Source: UBA4720 sp038227135
GTDB lineage: Bacteria; Gemmatimonadota; Gemmatimonadetes; Gemmatimonadales; Gemmatimonadaceae
DNA length: 64,000 nucleotides
NCBI GenBank assembly: GCA_038227135.1
Contig: JBBRQC010000009.1
Span: 1 to 64,000 of the forward strand
Direction: 5' to 3'
Both the position numbers and the translations under genes were made by a program. Below the pieces are notes generated by a model. The model was not told the origin of the DNA. It was given only the letters and a program-made list of their open reading frames with translations, and did not search any database. Shown here one piece after another: positions 1 through 9,665 of the stretch. How positions within the stretch are numbered: the stretch's first letter is position 1; each line of letters opens with the position of its first letter.

Positions 1-140
1 CGCTCGCGACTCTCCTTGACGGCGCCCGCAGCAAGCCCAACGATCGTCCACTGCGGAAGACCCGGGGCGGCGTCCACCTCGACGATCACATCATAGGCAT
101 CGATTCCAACCAGCGCTGCTGAGCGAACGGCGGCGAGCAT
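1..140 (-). CDS. comM: ComM/YifB-family Mg-chelatase-like ATPase, N-terminal fragment
   Basis: The first 46 codons of a gene that runs off the left edge. Translation gives MLAAVRSAALVGIDAY followed by VEVDAAPGLPQWTIVGL and AVKESRE. This is the characteristic opening of the YifB/ComM family (usual form VxVEVDxxxGLPxFxIVGLPDxAVKESRERV). Known family: about 500 residues, an N-terminal ChlI-like domain followed by an AAA+ Mg-chelatase module; the Haemophilus ComM protein is a branch-migration helicase in natural transformation. The ATPase part is outside the window, so nothing can be said about its catalytic residues. The start is the ATG on the minus strand at 138-140, with only a weak GGTGA-like sequence upstream. 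Confidence 0.85.
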   Translation of the reverse strand, partial: MLAAVRSAALVGIDAYDVIVEVDAAPGLPQWTIVGLAAGAVKESRE

Positions 141-253
141 CCGTCACCGTAATGCTCCACCGCCGTCGAAGGAGAAACCGTTATCAGTCGCGCAGCATCG
201 CCGCCGCGCGACAGCAGCTACCAGACCTCCTCCTCACGGTTCACGAACCGGCC

Positions 254-1189
254 TTAGCGACCGCCTTTGCGGCCCGGGTTCCCGGGCGTTCCGCCGCGCT
301 CGTCATTCGACCGGCTCGGATCGCCCTGGTTCGAGTTGCCCGGATCGCAACCCTCGGGTCCGTTGCCCACGCCCTGATTGCACTTCGGCTTCGCCGTGCC
401 GCCAAGACTACCGCCGGTGCAGCCGGTCAGGGTGCCGCCCGTGATCGTCACCGCGGCTTTCGCGAGGGCTCGCCCGTCGAAGGTTCCACCGGTCAGCGTG
501 ATGGCCGCCCCGGCGAGAATCGTTCCGATAAAGTGCGAATCGGTCATGGTCGCGGCTTGCGAGACCCACCACGTCACGTTGCACGGGTTGCCGCCGCTGG
601 ACATGACGACCGAGAAGCCGGTACCCGTGAGGGCGCCGGTGCCGCTGGTCCCGATCTTAAACAGCCAGACCCCGTTCGAGGGTCCTTTGAGCGTCAACAC
701 GCCCGTCAACACCGCTGCCGCATCGAAGCAGTAGACACCGGGCTTGAGGGTCACGCCCGCGAGGGTGCCTGTCAGCACCACGTCGCACGGTGTGGTCGCG
801 AGCGCGGCGTACGCGCTGTTGAAGTCATTTACAACCCCAGCGGAGACCGGCGCGATGGTCGCTCCCGTAATCGTGCATCCGGTCCGAACGACCGAGGCCG
901 GCTGGCCGGAGGAGCCCACGTCTCCGGTGATGGTGGAATTGGTGCAGGTCACCGCCCCCAAACCCCCAGGCGCTGCACTCAGGACTGCGAAGCTCGACGC
1001 CGTACCCAGTGACGGCCCGGCCGATTGGCTGTTACTCGAGCTGGAGAGGAGCGGGGGCGCGTTGATGCGGGATGCGGAGTCGTTGCTGCACGCCGCGGAG
1101 AGCAGCGCCAAGGTGACGAGGATTCCTGCGGCAAATCTGGACGGCGCAAGCGCCCGTACCAGATGCATTGGACGATTGTGCGCGTACAT
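254..1189 (-). CDS. ice-binding-like (DUF3494) lipoprotein
   Basis: 311 residues. The N-terminus has a basic stretch, a hydrophobic segment (GILVTLALLSAAC) and a lipobox cysteine near residue 34, so a lipidated secreted protein is predicted. Residues about 60-260 match the DUF3494 ice-binding-like fold: LGTASSFAVLSA at the start, then TITGDVGSSG, a PGVYCFDAAAVLTGVLTL block and repeated Thr/Gly/Ala-rich strands (AAITLTGGTFDGRALAK, AAVTITGGTLTG) as expected for a beta-solenoid. The tail (NSNQGDPSRSNDERGGTPG) is Gly/Asn-rich and probably disordered. Known: family members bind ice or act as adhesins, and many members are untested, so antifreeze activity here is inference. A Shine-Dalgarno GGGAGG lies 4-5 bases before the ATG. 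It is probably monocistronic. Confidence 0.85.
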   Translation of the reverse strand: MYAHNRPMHLVRALAPSRFAAGILVTLALLSAACSNDSASRINAPPLLSSSSNSQSAGPSLGTASSFAVLSAAPGGLGAVTCTNSTITGDVGSSGQPASVVRTGCTITGATIAPVSAGVVNDFNSAYAALATTPCDVVLTGTLAGVTLKPGVYCFDAAAVLTGVLTLKGPSNGVWLFKIGTSGTGALTGTGFSVVMSSGGNPCNVTWWVSQAATMTDSHFIGTILAGAAITLTGGTFDGRALAKAAVTITGGTLTGCTGGSLGGTAKPKCNQGVGNGPEGCDPGNSNQGDPSRSNDERGGTPGNPGRKGGR

Positions 1190-1576
1190 GTGGCCTCCCT
1201 GGGTTATCGTGGTTCTCAGTCAGCTGATTTGCGAAAGAAGCTGGGCGCGGTCTCCCACTCGGATCGGTCACGAGCCCTTCTTGTTAGTGTAGTGCATATT
1301 GTCGGCCGTGAAGCAGGCCTATGATCGCGCGTGTCCGACAATGGCTGCTTCTTGTTTCGATAATCGTATTGGCTACTCCTCGTTTGAATCTGTAGTAGCC
1401 AACATGGTAGTAGCCTATTAGTCGTAGGTGATTGAATGCGGGACCTCGGTGACCGAAGCGGCTTCGACGCTCGGATCGCGGTCCGGAGATGCAGAAAGGC
1501 GGAGCGCCCTTTCGGGACGCTCCGCCTTTTTGTCTCTGGAACCGGACCCCTTTCGGGGCCCGGCCAGAGAAGGTGC
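1190..1576. other. intergenic region with two perfect inverted repeats and terminator hairpins
   Basis: A 387-base gap between the ice-binding gene and the OmpA-family gene. No convincing gene is seen. It holds an 8-bp perfect inverted repeat (ATTGTCGG at 1298-1305, CCGACAAT at 1335-1342) and a 9-bp one (TTGGCTACT at 1369-1377, AGTAGCCAA at 1394-1402). A second GTAGTAGCC follows at about 1408. These lie upstream of the ice-binding gene and may be operators. The right end carries two GC-rich hairpins behind the ompA-like gene. Confidence 0.5.
1498..1531. terminator. rho-independent terminator, possibly bidirectional
   Basis: Perfect 9-bp stem GGCGGAGCG/CGCTCCGCC (1498-1506 and 1518-1526) with an 11-base loop. 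TTTTT follows on the plus strand and a weaker TTTC on the minus strand. It sits downstream of the minus-strand OmpA-family gene. A second hairpin (CCGG-a-CCCC, loop TTTC, GGGG-c-CCGG, 1542-1563) lies between it and the stop codon. Confidence 0.7.
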
Positions 1577-3307
<1,731 letters not shown>

Positions 3308-3710
3308 GATTGTTTCCTCTCAAAGGGTGGAGATACAATGCAGCGGGTACCGCGGTCGCGCATGAGCCGTGAGGCAGGATGCATGCCCCGTGAGCGCTTT
3401 CGCACTCTCCGGGCGACCCGCCTCACAACCGCTCAAACCTAGCAAATCTTTGCGGAGGCGCTAGTGACACACGCCAATATACCAGCGCAACCAAACATTC
3501 GTCACGCTCCGTTGACTTACACTCTGCGATATCCGTTCTCGCGGGGCAATCGGCTTGCAAGTGCCACGCCAGTCATAAGCATCGACGGTAAGATGCACGA
3601 CTTTCGAATGAAATACAACAAAACGAACGAGAATAACCCCGAATCCGGCGCTCGAAAACCAAAGTCAGGGCGTTCCTTCAGGCCCTTCGGCGCCGTTGAC
3701 GGGCTCTGTG
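3308..3710. other. intergenic region, no gene seen
   Basis: About 400 bases between the starts-side of the OmpA-family gene and the end of the kinase gene. Open frames here have no recognisable protein. The part next to 3307 holds the Shine-Dalgarno GAGAGGA of the OmpA-family gene and presumably its promoter; no clear -35/-10 pair was found. It is less GC-rich around 3450-3640. Confidence 0.4.
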
Positions 3711-5480
3711 CTAGGAAACCACCCGTCGCCACCACGACCCGCGCTGCCGCGCCAGAACTCTGTCGCTCGCCACTTTCCAGGCTCGCTGCATGGCCAATCC
3801 ATCCGGGAATCGCTCGTCGGGATTGGGCGCAAATGCTGTCTTGAACCAATTGCAGATGACGGTCGGAAAGGCCCCCAGATCCACACGTTCATTGAGCTGC
3901 CGGGCAAGAATCTCCTTCGCCTCGCCATCGCCGAACGGCGCGTCACCCGTCATGACGAAATACACGATGGCCGCCAATGCGAAATAATCCGCCACCGGAC
4001 CCTGCGGCTCGCCGAGCAGCTGTTCGGGCGCAGCGAACGCGGGTGTTCCGGTGGTTCCGGAAATATCCTCGCCCGTAACGTTAGCGATACCAAAATCCGT
4101 TATCCGCCACCGATGGTACCGGTCGATGAGGATGTTCTCGGGTTTCAGATCGCGGTGCAGTATCCCGTTCGCGTGGGCGACGATGAGTCCGTCCAGGACC
4201 TGCTCCACCTGCGTGGCAATCTCGCCGAGCTGCCGCGGGCCGGATCTCTGGACGAGGCTCGCGACGCTCCCTTCCTCGGCTAACTCCATTGTATACCACG
4301 ACAGATCGCCGCTGGAATCCCAATCGTAGATAGGAACTATCGCCGGATGGGCAAGCTGCGCCGCGAGCTTGGCCTCGCGCCAGAATGCACGCACCGCTTT
4401 GTCATCCCGCGCGATCGCCGGGTGCAGTGCTTTCAACGCCACCTCGCGCTCAAGCGATAAATCTCTGGCGCGCCAGACCGTGCCGAAGGCTCCACTCCCG
4501 AGCTTGGACAGAATCTCGTAATCGTCACCGACCGCCCACCGCACCCGTGTCTCGGCGGACTCGTTCACGGTCTTGTCGGGCTCGCCGCGCACCATTACCA
4601 CGGTGCGTGCCGGATCCCCATGCTCCACCGAGCGAAGCAGCACCGCCAGCGAAGGAAAGCGATCGGCGGCGTTGACTGAAAGCGCCCGATCGAGCGCCGA
4701 CGCCAGCGCTTCTGGAGTCTCGGGTCGAACAAGCTTGATGGGAGGGACGCCCCGGACCGGAGGCGCTTCTCCCGTGAGCGCGGTAAAGCACGTCGCCGCA
4801 AGCTGCCACTGATCGCTCGCTGGCGTCGGAAGCCAGTCGTTCGCTTCCCACTCGGGGGGTATGGGGAGGGGCTCGCTGTGCATCGGCCGTGACTCGGGCG
4901 AGCGGATTTCGAGGGGCCCATTCCCCGGTCTGACCCCCGGCGGAATCGTCTCGCGCGGAACGGCCCACTGCCATTCCAGCATCCACAAGCGGCCCGTCGG
5001 GGTCGTCCAGAGCGCATCCCCGTTGAGTCCGCCATGCGCTATTCCGGTCTCGTGCAGATAGGCGAGCGTCGAACACGCGCCGCGAAGGAGCTGAAATACA
5101 TATGGGATGTCGGCGAGTCCGAGTCGGGCGAGCCGCGCACGGACCGTCTCGCCGGTAATCCAGCGGCGCAGGTAACCCGGACCACGCCGGACATCGGTGT
5201 AAGCCGTCCAGTAATGGTACGTCGTCGGTATTGACGGATGGCTGCGATGCCCGAGCTGCCTCGCTTCCTCGAACAGCCACGCGGTGTGGGCCGGGTCGGG
5301 GGCGGTTACGAGCGAGAGCGATCGACCGAGGGCGTCCACCACCTCCTGATAATGTCTGTAGTCGCCAACCATCCCGCCCGGTCCCCAGGACCAATCGGGC
5401 GGCAGCTGCCATTCGGCGATGTGGGGCGGCAGGATTTTCGTCGCGCGCGGTGTGAGAACTCCACGATTTGCCGGCGTCAC
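3711..5480 (-). CDS. tandem pseudokinase-serine/threonine kinase
   Basis: 589 residues from the GTG that overlaps the upstream stop as GTGA, preceded by GAGGGCGGA; a longer GTG frame begins at 5558 but lies inside the upstream gene. Residues about 328-570 are a Hanks-type kinase: glycine loop GSGAFGTV, VALK lysine about 350, helix-C Glu about 369, HRDLKPEN about 442-449, DFG about 462-464 and an APE motif. Residues about 30-275 resemble a second kinase fold but are degenerate: HGGLNGDAL replaces HRDLKPEN at about 149, and WMLEW stands where DFG is expected. There is no transmembrane segment, so it is cytosolic. Translational coupling to the histidine kinase gene suggests a joint signalling unit. 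A PP2C phosphatase gene elsewhere in the window could be the counterpart. Substrates are unknown. Confidence 0.88.
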   Translation of the reverse strand: MTPANRGVLTPRATKILPPHIAEWQLPPDWSWGPGGMVGDYRHYQEVVDALGRSLSLVTAPDPAHTAWLFEEARQLGHRSHPSIPTTYHYWTAYTDVRRGPGYLRRWITGETVRARLARLGLADIPYVFQLLRGACSTLAYLHETGIAHGGLNGDALWTTPTGRLWMLEWQWAVPRETIPPGVRPGNGPLEIRSPESRPMHSEPLPIPPEWEANDWLPTPASDQWQLAATCFTALTGEAPPVRGVPPIKLVRPETPEALASALDRALSVNAADRFPSLAVLLRSVEHGDPARTVVMVRGEPDKTVNESAETRVRWAVGDDYEILSKLGSGAFGTVWRARDLSLEREVALKALHPAIARDDKAVRAFWREAKLAAQLAHPAIVPIYDWDSSGDLSWYTMELAEEGSVASLVQRSGPRQLGEIATQVEQVLDGLIVAHANGILHRDLKPENILIDRYHRWRITDFGIANVTGEDISGTTGTPAFAAPEQLLGEPQGPVADYFALAAIVYFVMTGDAPFGDGEAKEILARQLNERVDLGAFPTVICNWFKTAFAPNPDERFPDGLAMQRAWKVASDRVLARQRGSWWRRVVS

Positions 5481-8400
5481 GCTTCCGCCCTCGCAAGCAC
5501 GATCAGCACTCTGGTGCCCCTTCCTTCTTCGCTGGTGATCCCGATCTCTCCTCCCCACGCTTCGATGAGTCGCCTGCTCACGGCGAGCCCCAGTCCGCTT
5601 CCCGTAGTGCGCGTCGAGAAATGTGGCTCGAAGATGCGCGGCAACACACCCGGGGGGATACCCGCCCCGTCATCCACGGTCTCGATCATTACGCGCCTGT
5701 CCTCTTCCCGGAGCACCACATCCACTCTCCGCGCGCCGGCCAGACGCGCGTTCTCGAAGACATTGAGCAGGACATCTCTCATCTCGTCCTTTTGCGCCAT
5801 CGCCCACGCCGCCCGCTCGGGGCCGCGCACCTGCCACTTCACCACCCGATCACCCATTTGCTCGAGTGCAACCACGTCCTTCACCACCGCGACGACATCG
5901 ACCGGGACCGCGGGCGGCAAATCCGCCGGAGCGCTGCCGTACCTGCTGAAGGAGCGCGCGATTTCATCCAGCCGGTCGATTTCCGCAAGAATTCGCCGCA
6001 CGTTGTCATTGAGAACGGTGTCGAAATCCACTCGCGGGTCGCTGCGGGCTCGCCGCAGATGCTGGACACCAAGTCTGATCGGCGTCAGCGGGTTCTTGAT
6101 CTCGTGCGCCACCTGCCGCGCCATTTCGCCCCACGCGAGCACGCGCTCCGCACGGGCCACTTCGATTCTGCTCAATTCGAGATCCCTGGCAAGACGCTTC
6201 GCGGCGATGCCGCTCAGCCAGAGCGCCGCGAGCGCTCCGACGGCGGTCGCAAACAGCACCAGCATTCCCAGGTCTCGGCGGCGTCTGTCCAGAACGAGAT
6301 CATCGCTTCGCGCCGGCGCCGCCAGCACGTAGCGCTCCTGACCCGGACCGAGCGCAGCGCTGTACCCGAAGAGGATTTTCCCGCCGCCGACTTTCTCTTC
6401 CGATGCGGCCGTCAGCTCGCCCGCGTTCGCGAGTCGAAGCTGCACCGCCGGCGGCAGCGGACGTCCCGCCGGCGCAATGGCATCCAGAAGGCTGTCGCTG
6501 GTGCGGGTAAGAAGTCCGCTGGAATAAAGGAATAGCGGCGTCTCGAACCGGCGCTCCGCCGCCGGGAGCTGGTCGTATTCGTTGGCTGCGGTCACCGCGT
6601 GCAAGGTCTCGTGAACGAGGACCTCTTTCGTTTGCAGATCGTCGCCGCGCAATCGCTGGTAGGACCAGATCGCGAACGCTATCGCCGGTACGACGAAGAA
6701 TGCGAAAAGCGCGAGAGTGAGCCGCGCGTGGTAGGTGTAGATCCAATGACCGGCACGCACGCGCAGCCACCTGACGAAACCTTTTTCGGGAACGGCGCCG
6801 AGCAGCCAGAAAAAGCCGGCGACGAGGAAGTCGAGCAAAAGGACGAGTAACCCTCGCTCCGCCCGAGCCCATACGGACCGCAGATCGATTTCGATGTGCG
6901 CTCGCTTCGTTCCCTCCGATGTCGAGATGAGCCGATCTCCATGGAGCTCGTCACCGATGCGATGCCAGATGACCTTTGCCGTATCGGCCCCCACTGCCGG
7001 AGAGATGTCCGTGAGCCCCACCGCATACGGTGGATCACCACCCGATTGAGACGTCATTCCGAGAAGCGCGGCGTAAGGATTCCCGGCAAGAAGCCTGGTG
7101 CGCGGAAAGACGAGGACCGAGGTCACTCCGCCCAACGGATGCCTGACCGCGGAAAGGATCTGTACTCCAGTGGGTCCGAGCACGCTGCGCGTCACTGTCT
7201 GATTCGTCGCCACCGCCTCGCGGACGGTCTTCAGTATCACATCGGAGTCGGCCTGCGCATCGGCGACCGCGAATTCCGCGGTCTGGTTCGCGTTGCTGTC
7301 CCACCCTCCGAGTGTCGCCGGATATTCCGCGGCCGCGAGATCAGAAGCCGCGTAAGCCTGAAGCAGCGCCGCGCGGCTCTTCGGCGCCGGAGCCTGCGCC
7401 AGATCAGTCGCAAACCTGCGGGCGAGGAGTACGACATAGTCGTCAACGTGTCCAAGCGCCGCGACGTCTTCCTCGGCGAGCTGCATGCGCTGGTGCAGTG
7501 TGGTGGACCACAATCCGCCCAGCGCAACGACACCGGACACCGTAGCAATCGCTGCGCTGGCCCGGAACGAAACGCTGCCGGGCTTCCTGAACGCGATGCG
7601 CAGCAACCAGTATGTCGCAAGCAGAGCGGCGAAAAGAAATACGAAGAGCGGTATCTCCCAGGAGAGCCAGAGTCCGGGTGTCGAGCCCCATGGGGGCTGA
7701 CCGATGCCTCGAACGATGTTGGAGGCAAACGGAATCCCGATTCCGAGTGCGACGACAGCACCGATTGCGGCATAGGCGCGCGGCCAGCGTGGGTCGGGAT
7801 GCGCGCGAATCACAGCATAAACCCCAATCAGCACGAGCGCCGAGCTGATGGAAAGCGCCGCGGCATTGGCCGTCAGCGGACCCGCGAGCTTCGAGAAGTA
7901 GTACGCAGGATCGAAGACCCGCGACGTGTTGGAGAACGAGTTCCATGGCACGAGCGCCGTTACGCCAAGAGCGACCACGAGAGCAAAAAGGCGTTCGGAG
8001 AGCGAATGACGATTGCGCCACGCATAGACCAGAAATGCGAGAACGAAGATCACGAGCGCGGTGGTCCCTCTGGCCCGCAGTCTCGCCGCGCTCTGGAATC
8101 GCACCTCACCCGGATCAGCCAATCGCGGGAGCGCGCGAAGAATCGGCTGTCCACGATCGGACAGCACAACGGGGCCGGCCCGGGCGTTCTGTGGCACGGC
8201 GAACTGATACGACGCAACACCCTGGACGGGAGCGACGCGAGAGTCGAGTGACTCCGTGAGTCCGTCGGCGGGTGGAATTGCGTGAAGGACGGCCGATGCC
8301 ACCGCGCGCCTGTAGCCGCGAATCTTCACGACGTTGAGCGTCGTGTAAAAGGGACTGAACGTCGCGCTGACGGGACTCACCAGGGAATCGGGGTCGATTC

Positions 8401-8824
8401 TGATCTTTCCCGCCCACGCAAACGGACGGCTGTGATCGAACACGACCACCGATTCGCCATCCCTCTGCGGCGCCCGGCCGTCGAGAAACGCGAAGGCAGC
8501 CGCCACGTCGGCCGGCGCATCAAGGGCTCCTGTCGCACGATCGTCCAGACGCTGGAGCGCCTCGGAGAGCGACCGCTCGAGCGCGCGCAACGCGCCCTCC
8601 GCGGCTTTTGCCCGCTCAGTGTCTCTCCTTGCCGGGCTCCCCGCCGTTCGCGGAATTGCGGGAGTTCGTACCCAAATCGCGACAAGAAAGAGGGGGATCG
8701 CCGACAACGCGAGGATTGCGCGTCGCCGCAGGCTCCCGCTTCTTACATTCAGACTACTGACTGACGCGATGACCCTTCCCTCCCCCCTTCCAGTTTCCGG
8801 CCCATTGCGGGTCAAAGAGCTCAA
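5477..8824 (-). CDS. very large NtrY-like membrane sensor histidine kinase
   Basis: About 1,100 residues. Layout: an N-terminal membrane segment (about 34-52), an extracytoplasmic domain, a block of about six membrane helices (about 255-440), a second extracytoplasmic region, two further segments (about 658-676 and 700-722), another sensor region, a segment at about 852-872, then a kinase core. Core motifs are H-box ARQVAHEIKNPLTPIRLG (His about 907), N-box NVFENA (about 1021), DDGAGIP (about 1051) and GSGLGLAV (about 1075). HEIKNPLTPI is typical of NtrY-class kinases. The start is uncertain: the only usual candidates are TTG at 8824 or 8815, both inside the divergent creatininase gene; a CTG at 8752 would avoid the overlap. 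It is followed by the Ser/Thr kinase with a 4-base overlap. No response regulator is adjacent; an NtrC-family one lies about 30 kb away. Confidence 0.85.
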   Translation of the reverse strand: MSSLTRNGPETGRGEGRVIASVSSLNVRSGSLRRRAILALSAIPLFLVAIWVRTPAIPRTAGSPARRDTERAKAAEGALRALERSLSEALQRLDDRATGALDAPADVAAAFAFLDGRAPQRDGESVVVFDHSRPFAWAGKIRIDPDSLVSPVSATFSPFYTTLNVVKIRGYRRAVASAVLHAIPPADGLTESLDSRVAPVQGVASYQFAVPQNARAGPVVLSDRGQPILRALPRLADPGEVRFQSAARLRARGTTALVIFVLAFLVYAWRNRHSLSERLFALVVALGVTALVPWNSFSNTSRVFDPAYYFSKLAGPLTANAAALSISSALVLIGVYAVIRAHPDPRWPRAYAAIGAVVALGIGIPFASNIVRGIGQPPWGSTPGLWLSWEIPLFVFLFAALLATYWLLRIAFRKPGSVSFRASAAIATVSGVVALGGLWSTTLHQRMQLAEEDVAALGHVDDYVVLLARRFATDLAQAPAPKSRAALLQAYAASDLAAAEYPATLGGWDSNANQTAEFAVADAQADSDVILKTVREAVATNQTVTRSVLGPTGVQILSAVRHPLGGVTSVLVFPRTRLLAGNPYAALLGMTSQSGGDPPYAVGLTDISPAVGADTAKVIWHRIGDELHGDRLISTSEGTKRAHIEIDLRSVWARAERGLLVLLLDFLVAGFFWLLGAVPEKGFVRWLRVRAGHWIYTYHARLTLALFAFFVVPAIAFAIWSYQRLRGDDLQTKEVLVHETLHAVTAANEYDQLPAAERRFETPLFLYSSGLLTRTSDSLLDAIAPAGRPLPPAVQLRLANAGELTAASEEKVGGGKILFGYSAALGPGQERYVLAAPARSDDLVLDRRRRDLGMLVLFATAVGALAALWLSGIAAKRLARDLELSRIEVARAERVLAWGEMARQVAHEIKNPLTPIRLGVQHLRRARSDPRVDFDTVLNDNVRRILAEIDRLDEIARSFSRYGSAPADLPPAVPVDVVAVVKDVVALEQMGDRVVKWQVRGPERAAWAMAQKDEMRDVLLNVFENARLAGARRVDVVLREEDRRVMIETVDDGAGIPPGVLPRIFEPHFSTRTTGSGLGLAVSRRLIEAWGGEIGITSEEGRGTRVLIVLARAEA

Positions 8825-9515
8825 CCCGGCTCAGGTCACTGCCGTACTCGGCAACGATCCGCGGCTCATCATACCCATTGGCACATGCGAGCAGCACGGA
8901 CCTCATCTCCCGCTCGGCTGCGACACCATCATCGTGGAGCACATGGCCGATGATTTGTCAGCGGAATATGGCGTGTTGAGGGCGCCGACGGTGGAGTATG
9001 GCGTAAACGTGGACACCGAGCGCGGGTTCACGGGAAACGCGTCACTCAGAAAAAAGACGCTGCACCGAATGTTGAATGACCTCATTGATTCCTGGGAAGC
9101 GACAGGAGTGCGCGAGTTCATCCTGCTGACCGCGCACGGTCACGATCCGCATCAGGAAGCGCTTGCCACCGTGACCACGACGGCGGCGCGCGTGAGGGTC
9201 GTGGACATCTTCGGTGTCAATCTTTCCGATCTTCTCGAAGGCCAGAGAGAGGCGATGCACGGGGATGAAGTAGACACGTCGATCATGCTTTTTTTGGCTC
9301 CGGATCTCGTCAACCTCGATCTCGCGCAGGACTATATGATGTCGCGAGAGCAGCTGCGACGTTACCGACGCGGGTGGCTAACGGTTCCGAGCGGCAGCGC
9401 GGGTTCCATCGGACGTCCGTCCCTGGCCGATGCTGAAAAGGGCAAGCTTCTTTACGAGCGCATCTTCGCCAGGATCAGCGACCGGATTTTCCTGGCTCCG
9501 GCGCCCGCGGAGTAG
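8769..9515 (+). CDS. creatininase-family (creatinine amidohydrolase-like) protein
   Basis: 248 residues. PIGTCEQHGPHLPLGCDT is the metal-binding signature of the creatininase family (usual form PxGSxEQHGPHLPLxTD). LLTAHGHDPHQEAL takes the place of the NGHGGN segment, and HGDEVDTSIMLFL matches the second metal-site region. Known relatives include creatininase, mycofactocin peptidase MftE and archaeal FAPy deformylase, so the substrate cannot be named. Start chosen at the ATG after TACTGACTGACGCG; a longer frame would run into the divergent histidine kinase gene. No clear Shine-Dalgarno; a TACATTC box lies 25 bases upstream. It is divergent from the kinase pair and stands upstream of the efflux operon, from which it is separated by 150 bases. 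Confidence 0.85.
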   Translation: MTLPSPLPVSGPLRVKELNPAQVTAVLGNDPRLIIPIGTCEQHGPHLPLGCDTIIVEHMADDLSAEYGVLRAPTVEYGVNVDTERGFTGNASLRKKTLHRMLNDLIDSWEATGVREFILLTAHGHDPHQEALATVTTTAARVRVVDIFGVNLSDLLEGQREAMHGDEVDTSIMLFLAPDLVNLDLAQDYMMSREQLRRYRRGWLTVPSGSAGSIGRPSLADAEKGKLLYERIFARISDRIFLAPAPAE

Positions 9516-9621
9516 CCCGGACGGTCCAATCACGCTCCTGCCACGAGCACCCGAGATCGGCTGACGCTTCGTTAATTCGGTCCTGGCCAAACTCGTTGTT
9601 TTCTGCTCTGAAACTCTGTTG

Positions 9622-9629
9622 TATAGTTG
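9622..9629 (+). promoter_or_regulatory. possible -7/-10 element of the efflux operon
   Basis: TATAGTTG, 37 bases before the tolC-like start, fits the TAnnTTTG-like pattern seen upstream of several other genes here. TTGTTT lies about 20 bases upstream. Inference only. Confidence 0.3.
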
Positions 9630-9665
9630 GCCGTACACAACAGAAACCACATCTCCAAGCCAACC

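Noticed and set aside
152..1012. Long plus-strand frames opposite the ice-binding gene.
   Set aside because: Antisense shadows caused by high GC; composition (Arg/Gly-rich) lacks domains, whereas the minus strand shows a complete DUF3494 protein.
3464..3844. Plus-strand 126-codon frame between the OmpA-family and kinase genes.
   Set aside because: No family, no ribosome-binding site, and its second half is antisense to the Ser/Thr kinase.
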